NCBI GenBank assembly: GCA_029879595.1
Contig: JAOUPZ010000123.1
Span: 1-8,343, forward strand
Length of the DNA: 8,343 bases
Reading direction: 5' to 3'
Source of the DNA: Deltaproteobacteria bacterium
Lineage (GTDB): Bacteria; SAR324; JACQKK01
The stretch's first letter is position 1; each line of letters opens with the position of its first letter. A program made the position numbers and the translations under genes. This document shows positions 1 through 5,155 of this stretch, piece after piece. The notes below the pieces were generated by a model. The model searched no databases. It saw only the letters and a list, made by a program, of their open reading frames with translations, and was not told the origin of the DNA.

Positions 1-510
1 AGCTGGGGCAAGGACGGCTCGGCCTTCCCGGCGGCGGACAACCGCAATCGCTGGACAACCGGCACCGGGCGCATCTGGGATTGGAGCCTGCTGGCCTCCG
101 ACCTGGGCGATCCCGGTCCGGACGCCACCCCGGCCACGGCGGACGACCTGCCGGTGGCCCTGGATATCCGGGCCCTGCCCACCGGGGATGACACCCTGGA
201 ACACAAGTGGACCGGCACGGCAGCCGATCAGGCGGCCTGTACGGCGGCCTTCCCCGGCTCGGTCTATATCGCCACCAATGACTGCCGCACCACCCACCTC
301 ATCAATGCGGTGGAGATCGCCGGGGATGTGGATGGTGACGGAAACATGATCGGCAACGACAACAGCCTGTGCGAATCGGGCGAGGACTGCCTGTTCACGC
401 CCAACATGGCCAGCTACCAGGGCCACGGCACGCTGGTCTCCGCCGGGGCGTTCACCGACGGAACCATCACCGGCGTGGTGCTGTGGCGCTACGACACCAA
501 CGGGTACTAA
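1..510 (+). CDS. C-terminal part of an unrecognised, probably exported protein (5' end outside window)
   Basis: The frame is open from the first base to a TAA at 508-510, giving 169 codons without an in-window start that must be used. A GTG at 154 is possible, but the coding character continues upstream of it, so I treat the gene as cut by the window edge. The sequence is rich in Gly, Thr, Asp and Trp, typical of a beta-rich extracytoplasmic protein. Four cysteines (codons at 238, 283, 370 and 388) could form disulfides. Residues coded by 325-360 read DVDGDGNMIGND, which fits the spacing of an EF-hand or dockerin-type calcium loop (Asp at positions 1, 3, 5 and 12). The end has a TDGTITGV segment and finishes with NGY. 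The text reminds me of uncharacterised proteins of Desulfuromonas- and Desulfovibrio-type bacteria that co-occur with DUF1566-like domains, but I cannot confirm the family. Function is unknown. Confidence 0.7.
   Translation, partial: SWGKDGSAFPAADNRNRWTTGTGRIWDWSLLASDLGDPGPDATPATADDLPVALDIRALPTGDDTLEHKWTGTAADQAACTAAFPGSVYIATNDCRTTHLINAVEIAGDVDGDGNMIGNDNSLCESGEDCLFTPNMASYQGHGTLVSAGAFTDGTITGVVLWRYDTNGY
325..360 (+). other. EF-hand/dockerin-like calcium-binding loop within the partial gene
   Basis: The twelve codons give D-V-D-G-D-G-N-M-I-G-N-D. Asp at loop positions 1, 3, 5 and 12, with Gly at 6, matches the DxDxDG...D pattern of calcium loops. No flanking helix pair is obvious, so it may be an isolated extracellular calcium loop and not a true EF-hand. 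Confidence 0.45.
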
Positions 511-520
511 AGCCCATCCG

Positions 521-550
521 GCGGGGGAGCGGCTCTTGTCGCTCTCCCGC
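521..550 (+). terminator. Strong hairpin just after the first gene, probable transcription terminator
   Basis: The arms 521-531 and 540-550 pair over 11 bp with one G-T wobble around an 8-base loop. The hairpin starts 10 bases after the stop codon. No T-run follows, so it is not a textbook intrinsic terminator. It lies between convergent genes and could also act on transcripts arriving from the kelch gene. Confidence 0.5.
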
Positions 551-587
551 TGTGGCTCACCCGCTGTGGCTCACCCGCTGTGGCTCG
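546..587. repeat. Three tandem copies of a 14-bp unit
   Basis: The unit CCCGCTGTGGCTCA occurs at 546-559 and 560-573. A third copy at 574-587 differs only in its last base. The first copy includes part of the right arm of the hairpin at 521-550. The array stops 3 bp before the stop codon of the kelch gene on the other strand, so it is non-coding for both genes. Confidence 0.85.
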
Positions 588-590
588 GTT

Positions 591-1640
591 CTAGTAGGTG
601 ATGGTGATTTTTTCCACGGTGGCGGTGGGCACGTCTCCGGAGAGCGCTCCCATGAGGTAGGCGCTGTCTCCCTGCACCAAAACGCGGGCGGAGTCCCCCC
701 GCACACTCAAAGCTCGGGGACAGGGTTCGCCGCAGTTGGTCCAGGCGTTGGAGGCGGGGTCGTACTCGTGCATCCGGGTATCTGTTTTGTTCAGGGCGAA
801 GATCTTGCCGTGCATGGTGAACAGCGCCGAGACCGGCAGCGGGGGCGGAGCGCAGTCGTTCAGGCCCGGGTCGGCCCCGCAGTTGGTCCACTGGTTTTTC
901 AAAACGTCATATTCCTCAAGGGTGGTGTCGCTGGTCAGGTATATCCGCCCGTTCAGGGCCACCACATCGGTGTTGACCCACCTGCCCACGGGCATGGAGG
1001 CGCAGGAGCCACCGCAGTTGGTCCAGGTGTTGGTCTGGATATCATACTCAAACACCCCATTGGTCACGGTGGCGCCGTCCACCTTGCCGCCGAACACATA
1101 CATCTTCCTGTTCAGCACCACGGAGGCGCCCAGTTCATTGCCCCCAATGAATGCCGCGCACAAGCCCCCGCAGTCGTTCCAGGTGTCAAAAGCGGGGTCA
1201 TACTCCAGGACAGTCTCCGGCCAGCCGGCGTAATATCCGCCGCCCGCATAGAGCTTCCCGTTGTACACCCCGCCGAACATTCCCTGGTTCTGCGAGGGAA
1301 GAATGGCGGACGATGCCTCCCAGAGTTCAGTTGCGGTATCAAATACTTCGATGAGGTCGTAGTAGGCGGTGTTGTTCTGGGCCACCCCGCCCATGGTGAT
1401 AATTTTTCCGTCGGCGTTTTCCGCCAGCCAGTTGATCCGGGGGGTGGGCACATTGCTCAACTCTCCCAGGGCTGTCCAGTCGCCGTATTGGATTTTCCTG
1501 GTTGTCCCACTTTTGGTGGCGTCATCGCTGCAGCCTGTTATGGCCAAAAGCAGCCCGACCAGCACAAGCAGACTCCCTGTAAATATACGCCGTTCCGGCT
1601 CGCCTGCGCCGTTGCGGGCCAATTCATCTGAATATCGCAT
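591..1640 (-). CDS. Kelch-type beta-propeller lipoprotein
   Basis: This 349-residue protein begins with a charged stretch (1-19) and a hydrophobic segment (about 20-34), followed by the lipobox ITGC with the lipidated Cys at 37, so it should be an envelope lipoprotein. Residues 53-349 form about six kelch-like repeats of roughly 48 residues. Each has an Asn-Gly-Lys or similar turn, a Gly-rich strand (GGV at 84, GGG at 133, FGG at 183) and a closing motif of the EYD....W type (146-154, 198-206, 243-251, 292-300). Four blades carry a cysteine pair right after that Trp: C157/C161, C209/C213, C254/C263 and C303/C307. Kelch propellers usually bind proteins or sugars. The ligand here is unknown, and no oxidase active-site signature is evident. 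The ATG is well supported: AAGGA lies 7 bases upstream. It stands alone between a convergent gene and the carboxylase on the same strand, 389 bp away. Confidence 0.88.
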   Translation of the reverse strand: MRYSDELARNGAGEPERRIFTGSLLVLVGLLLAITGCSDDATKSGTTRKIQYGDWTALGELSNVPTPRINWLAENADGKIITMGGVAQNNTAYYDLIEVFDTATELWEASSAILPSQNQGMFGGVYNGKLYAGGGYYAGWPETVLEYDPAFDTWNDCGGLCAAFIGGNELGASVVLNRKMYVFGGKVDGATVTNGVFEYDIQTNTWTNCGGSCASMPVGRWVNTDVVALNGRIYLTSDTTLEEYDVLKNQWTNCGADPGLNDCAPPPLPVSALFTMHGKIFALNKTDTRMHEYDPASNAWTNCGEPCPRALSVRGDSARVLVQGDSAYLMGALSGDVPTATVEKITITY

Positions 1641-1647
1641 TTTCTAT

Positions 1648-1653
1648 TCCTTT
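1648..1653 (-). promoter_or_regulatory. Ribosome binding site of the kelch lipoprotein gene
   Basis: On the minus strand the bases read AAAGGA, with 7 bases before the ATG at 1640. This fixes the start of the kelch gene. Confidence 0.7.
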
Positions 1654-1794
1654 CTGTTGGTGCCGGGGCCCTGCCAGGGGCCGCATCAGGGTGTCAGCAA
1701 CTTTTTCCCTGGCCTAACAGATTTTCCTCCGTGTGGTTCGAGTTTCCGGTTTCGTTGGCTATGGGTTTTCAGGAATGCCAGAATCAGACCATGC

Positions 1795-1840
1795 GTTTTA
1801 AAATAAATAATATTTATGTTACGCTCTTTTAAATTATCAC
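1795..1840 (-). promoter_or_regulatory. AT-rich island, candidate promoter region of the kelch gene
   Basis: About 45 bp of almost pure A/T stands out from GC-rich surroundings. On the minus strand it contains a TATTAT -10-like hexamer at 1807-1812, but no convincing -35 box at 16-18 bp spacing. A start near 1800 would leave a leader of about 160 bases before the kelch ATG. It could instead be a binding site for a regulator or nucleoid protein. Confidence 0.3.
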
Positions 1841-2022
1841 ACCTAGCCGCCAGGGTAAAGCCGCGGGTTTTCAATCCGGGCAGGCAATGGCAGCAGCAGG
1901 CGTGGCACGGGGTACGGCAGGAGTGATTTTCAGAATACAACCGCAGGGCCGGACGGGCAGTGCCTGCAGGCAGTAATGCTCCCTTTGGTTTCGGTCAGGC
2001 GGTCAGTATCAGGTGCCTAAGG

Positions 2023-2041
2023 GGCGGGCCTAGGCGCCGCC
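2023..2041 (-). terminator. GC-rich hairpin overlapping the carboxylase stop, weak terminator candidate
   Basis: On the minus strand GGCGG and GCC pair with GGC and CCGCC around the TAG stop, with one bulged base. There is no following T-run, so termination would be weak or Rho-assisted. Confidence 0.25.
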
Positions 2042-4984
2042 GACCCGGGTGAGAAAGCCCACCAGCTCGCGGGTCTTGCTCTCCATGCGTTCACGGCGCT
2101 CGCTTTCGCTCTCCACGGTAATGGGCACATCGGGCTCCATTTCCAGCAGAATCTGCCCTTTTTGCACAATGCGTCCGGTCTCCCCGTGAACGACAAGCTG
2201 GGTGACGGTTCCGCTGAAGTTCGCCCGCACCTGATTGAACATTTTCATGACTTCCAGCAGTCCCAGCACCTGGCCCTCCTCCACATGCTGTCCCTCGGTC
2301 ACATACGGGGGGTCATTGGGGCTGGGCCGGGAGTAGAAGGTTCCGCCGGTGAAGGCGACCACCTGATTGGAGTGGGCGGTCGGAGCCTCTTCCAGGGCGT
2401 TGCGCAACTGGCTGGCAGTCTCCTGGTTTTCAAACTGGGCCGGCATTTCCACCTCCAGCCGGTCGTTGACCACGATGTCGTAGAAGCCGGCCTTGTTGCC
2501 GGTGTGCAGCGGTATTTCCAGCAGTGCCAGTCCCAGCTGATGCCCCCGGTGGGCGGCCTGAATATCCTTCCAGGGCAGGTTTTCCAGCCCCGGCGGAGGC
2601 TCGGGGTTTTCCAGCAGGGCCTTCATCTCGCTCCAGGGGATGCGTCCCCGACCCAGCCTAACGTTGACATCGTTGTAAAAGGCCAGCCCTGCCTTGAGCA
2701 GTTGCAGGTCGTGTTCCCAGATCTGCTCCTCGGGCGAGACTCCGGGGTGTGGCTCCAGCCGCAGGTAGTGATAGAGCTGGTCCAGCACCTCCAGCGGGTT
2801 CTGGCGCCATTCCACCCGGCCCTTATCCATTACGAAGCGGCGCTGGGCGCGGGGTGAAAGCCACCCGGCCATGTAGTGGGGGCAGCTGTACAGACTGGTC
2901 AGCGGCCTCAGCACCAGAGTGCGCTTGGCCTCCATGATCTCCCGGGACTCGGGGGAGTGGGCATGTTCGCGGGAGATCAGCAGGTCCCAGGCCATGTTCA
3001 GGTCGATATCCTTGCTGGCGTTGCGCAGACTGCCCGCCGCAGCCAGATATGCCGATACGAACCGGGTGGTGGGCTTGACCATGGCGTCGGCGCCCAGCAT
3101 CCAGTGCAGCAGCCCGTAATGGAAACCCCGGTTGGTCATCAGTTCATCGCCGCGCAGGTCCATGCAACGCATGATTTCCACCAGCCGCAAAAAGGTGGTC
3201 TCACGGTCCAGGCCGTGGGCCACCAGCAGGGCCACGTTGGAATCATAGGCCCCCGCCAGATTGTATGGCATGAAGATGCCCGTGTCCGGGTTGCGCAGGC
3301 CGATGCCCTGGTCGTCGCGCAGCTCTCCGTCCCGGGGCTGGCTCCAGTTGAGCACCACGCCCCCCGCATGGGGCTTGAGCGCGTCGTTGGTGGCGTTGAT
3401 GCGCACCTCCACGCCGGAGCCGTATCGGGGCACCCGCTCCGGGCGGGGCAGGGACTTGCCGTAGACGGCCATCCAGGCCATGGCTTCCACCAGGGACTCG
3501 ACTTCCAGCACTTCGCGGGGGTTGTCCGGGTTGGTGAACTGAAGGGAATAGACCATCTCCGTTACCCGGTGCTCCACCTGGATCCGGGTGTTCATCTCCA
3601 TGAAGTAATGGCTTTCGCCGTCCACGATGGACTCAAAGGTGGAGGCTGAATCCAGCTCCACCGCCTCGCCGAATTTTTCGGCCTGTTCTTCCATTTCCCG
3701 CAGCACCCTGAGGTCGGTGCGCAGAACCTCCGCCTGGCGGGTCTTGCCTTTATTGATATAGGCCTGGGCGGTTTCAGACAGCATGGTATCCGTGATGGAC
3801 ACTTCCAGCAGTTTCTGTTCATGCATCTGCAGCGAACAGTCTCTTCCTCCCAGGGCGATGCACCATTTGCCGTTGCCCAGCAGCTGGATTTCGTTGTGCC
3901 GGGTGGTTTCAATGTTCAGCTCGATCAGGAAGTTTCTGTTGGCTCCCGGGCCGGTGGCCTTGGCCTCGTTGAGCACCTCCAGCACCGCATCGGGCACTGC
4001 GGCGGAACTGGAGATGATCCGCTGCCCCTTTCCTCCTCCGCCGCCGATATGCTTCAGGCGCAGCCGTTTGCCCGGGTTTTCGGCGAGCATGCTTGCCACC
4101 TGGGCGGCGGCCCCGGCCTGCAGGTCGGCCAGTGTGACCAGTTCCAGGGATTTTTCCCGTGCGGCGGCCAGCACCTGTTCGGCCTGCCTGTCCGCATCCA
4201 GTGAATTGAAGTCCTGGGAAAGCTTCAGATCATGCCGCCGGGCCAGGGCCAGCAGGAACGATCCGGGGGTTTCTCCGTTCTGGGCCTTGGCGAGCAGCGC
4301 CCGGGATTCCATATTGTCGATACCGGGAGTGACGGAGACCCCCAGCGAGCGGGCCAGCAGTTTGGCGGCGTCCTTGGCTCCGGCCTTTTCCACCACCTTG
4401 GTGGAAGGGCCGATGAACCCCAGCCCGCTTTCCTCAATGGCCCGGATGAACTCGTAGTCCTCCGCCATGAAACCGTATCCGGCGAAAAGGTGTGTATAGC
4501 CGTGTTCCCTGGCGATGCTGATGATGTTCCTGATGCGGGTGACCTTTTCCTCGGCGGAGGCCCCGGCGTAGTCGGGCAGGCGGTGCACCCTTTCGTTGCG
4601 TCCCACCAGGCGGAGTTCCGGTGAGAGGGCTCGCGGATAGACCACGCTGTCTTTTTCGGAAAGCAGGATGCCGCAGGGCTGGGTGCCCAGCTTTTCGAAC
4701 ACCTGGATGGCCTCCAGGCGGATGGGCCCCCGGCAGACAATGAGTACCTTGACGTGATCGAAGGGAAACTTCCGCCGCCAGTCCAGCCGGGCCTCACGAT
4801 GAGCCTCATGGTGAGCCTCACGGGGTTCCTCCCGGGTGCTGGTCACAACCGGCCTGCTGGCCGGTCCCGTTCCATCGGTCTCCCCCTCTCCCTGTCCGGA
4901 TGATTTCATCCGGGGCCTGTACCCCTGCTCAAGCTCTTCCGAAGGTTTTGAAGCGCTTTCGCCTGATGTTTCAATGTCTGCCAT
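2030..4984 (-). CDS. Biotin carboxylase fused to biotin carboxyl carrier domain (acyl-CoA/acetyl-CoA carboxylase type)
   Basis: The protein should use ATP and bicarbonate to carboxylate its own biotin, for transfer to an acyl-CoA by a carboxyltransferase not encoded here. Residues 1-75 are charged and low-complexity. The biotin carboxylase module spans about 76-640. Counterparts of E. coli AccC active-site residues (assigned from memory) are K204, K311 before the glycine loop 313-317, H363, K391, E451, E463, N465, R467, Q469, E471 (in EMNTRIQVEH) and R528. The His of AccC segment QRRHQK is replaced by Glu389. Between G221 and K311 there are about 55 more residues than in AccC. Residues 640-875 are unassigned. 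The C-terminal biotinyl domain (about 876-950) has an AccB-like thumb (GTFYSRPSP) and the EVMKM motif with biotin-accepting K914, then a charged tail. GGAG 8 bases upstream supports the ATG. At 984 residues it is about twice AccC length. There is no HMGL-type carboxyltransferase domain, which argues against a complete pyruvate carboxylase. Confidence 0.92.
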   Translation of the reverse strand: MADIETSGESASKPSEELEQGYRPRMKSSGQGEGETDGTGPASRPVVTSTREEPREAHHEAHREARLDWRRKFPFDHVKVLIVCRGPIRLEAIQVFEKLGTQPCGILLSEKDSVVYPRALSPELRLVGRNERVHRLPDYAGASAEEKVTRIRNIISIAREHGYTHLFAGYGFMAEDYEFIRAIEESGLGFIGPSTKVVEKAGAKDAAKLLARSLGVSVTPGIDNMESRALLAKAQNGETPGSFLLALARRHDLKLSQDFNSLDADRQAEQVLAAAREKSLELVTLADLQAGAAAQVASMLAENPGKRLRLKHIGGGGGKGQRIISSSAAVPDAVLEVLNEAKATGPGANRNFLIELNIETTRHNEIQLLGNGKWCIALGGRDCSLQMHEQKLLEVSITDTMLSETAQAYINKGKTRQAEVLRTDLRVLREMEEQAEKFGEAVELDSASTFESIVDGESHYFMEMNTRIQVEHRVTEMVYSLQFTNPDNPREVLEVESLVEAMAWMAVYGKSLPRPERVPRYGSGVEVRINATNDALKPHAGGVVLNWSQPRDGELRDDQGIGLRNPDTGIFMPYNLAGAYDSNVALLVAHGLDRETTFLRLVEIMRCMDLRGDELMTNRGFHYGLLHWMLGADAMVKPTTRFVSAYLAAAGSLRNASKDIDLNMAWDLLISREHAHSPESREIMEAKRTLVLRPLTSLYSCPHYMAGWLSPRAQRRFVMDKGRVEWRQNPLEVLDQLYHYLRLEPHPGVSPEEQIWEHDLQLLKAGLAFYNDVNVRLGRGRIPWSEMKALLENPEPPPGLENLPWKDIQAAHRGHQLGLALLEIPLHTGNKAGFYDIVVNDRLEVEMPAQFENQETASQLRNALEEAPTAHSNQVVAFTGGTFYSRPSPNDPPYVTEGQHVEEGQVLGLLEVMKMFNQVRANFSGTVTQLVVHGETGRIVQKGQILLEMEPDVPITVESESERRERMESKTRELVGFLTRVGGA
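4789..4824. repeat. Three tandem copies of a 12-bp unit inside the carboxylase N-terminus
   Basis: The imperfect unit GAGCCTCACGAT is repeated at 4789-4800, 4801-4812 and 4813-4824. On the coding (minus) strand it gives REAH-HEAH-REAR in the unstructured N-terminal extension. The unit length is a multiple of three, so copy-number change would keep the reading frame. Confidence 0.75.
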
Positions 4985-4992
4985 AGGTTATG

Positions 4993-4996
4993 CTCC
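4993..4996 (-). promoter_or_regulatory. Ribosome binding site of the carboxylase gene
   Basis: On the minus strand GGAG precedes the ATG at 4984 with 8 bases between them. It supports this start over the in-frame Met at residue 26. Confidence 0.6.
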
Positions 4997-5006
4997 AGTA
5001 AACAGG

Positions 5007-5036
5007 TATATACAATTAACCGAAATTGACTGAAAA
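5007..5036 (-). promoter_or_regulatory. Candidate sigma-70-type promoter of the carboxylase gene
   Basis: On the minus strand TTTTCA (5031-5036) and TATATA (5007-5012) are separated by 18 bp, each matching 4 of 6 consensus bases. Transcription would begin near 5000, giving a leader of about 15-20 bases. It lies in the most AT-rich part of the gap between the divergent genes. Confidence 0.4.
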
Positions 5037-5059
5037 GGGAATGCCGCCCACACATTCCC
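5037..5059. promoter_or_regulatory. Inverted repeat next to the carboxylase promoter, possible operator
   Basis: GGGAATG (5037-5043) and CATTCCC (5053-5059) form a perfect 7-bp inverted repeat with centres 16 bp apart. This spacing suits a dimeric DNA-binding protein. It directly abuts the candidate -35 box at 5031-5036, a place where a regulator could act on the carboxylase gene. It could also simply be an RNA hairpin. Confidence 0.3.
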
Positions 5060-5155
5060 GGGGAAAAAATTTATTGGCGGTATGGTCTCTTCCTGTCCCT
5101 GCCTGGGGCCTGCCACTGGCGCAAATGCCTCCTGACCGTAAAGAAAGCGGAAAAT

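Larger units (their letters stand above)
1641..2029. other. Intergenic region between the carboxylase and kelch genes
   Basis: This 389-bp gap holds no gene I can support. Next to the kelch gene is a GC-rich leader with a small hairpin (1667-1671 pairing with 1678-1682). Further out is a sharp AT-rich island (about 1795-1840) that probably holds the kelch promoter. A perfect 12-bp palindrome, TGCCTGCAGGCA, lies at 1961-1972. A GC-rich hairpin (2023-2041) overlaps the carboxylase stop codon. A cysteine-rich open frame on the minus strand (1686-1940) has only a TTG start and no ribosome binding site, so I do not call it. Confidence 0.6.

Noticed and set aside
369..1631. Long open frame on the plus strand, 420 codons
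   Set aside because: It crosses the end of the first gene and lies antisense to the kelch gene, whose lipobox, repeats and ribosome site are clear. Its His/Gly/Val-rich content looks like a shadow of GC-rich coding DNA.
1641..1800. Possible riboswitch in the kelch leader
   Set aside because: I compared it by eye with cyclic-di-GMP and other common aptamer cores and found no match; only a small hairpin is supported.
1686..1940. Small minus-strand frame with six Cys near its start (84 codons)
   Set aside because: It has only a TTG start, no ribosome site, crosses the AT-rich island and shows no coherent domain. The cysteine cluster is curious but not enough to call a gene.
2162..4624. Several plus-strand open frames opposite the carboxylase
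   Set aside because: They are antisense to a gene with unmistakable catalytic motifs and show no domain signal. High GC at third positions produces such frames.
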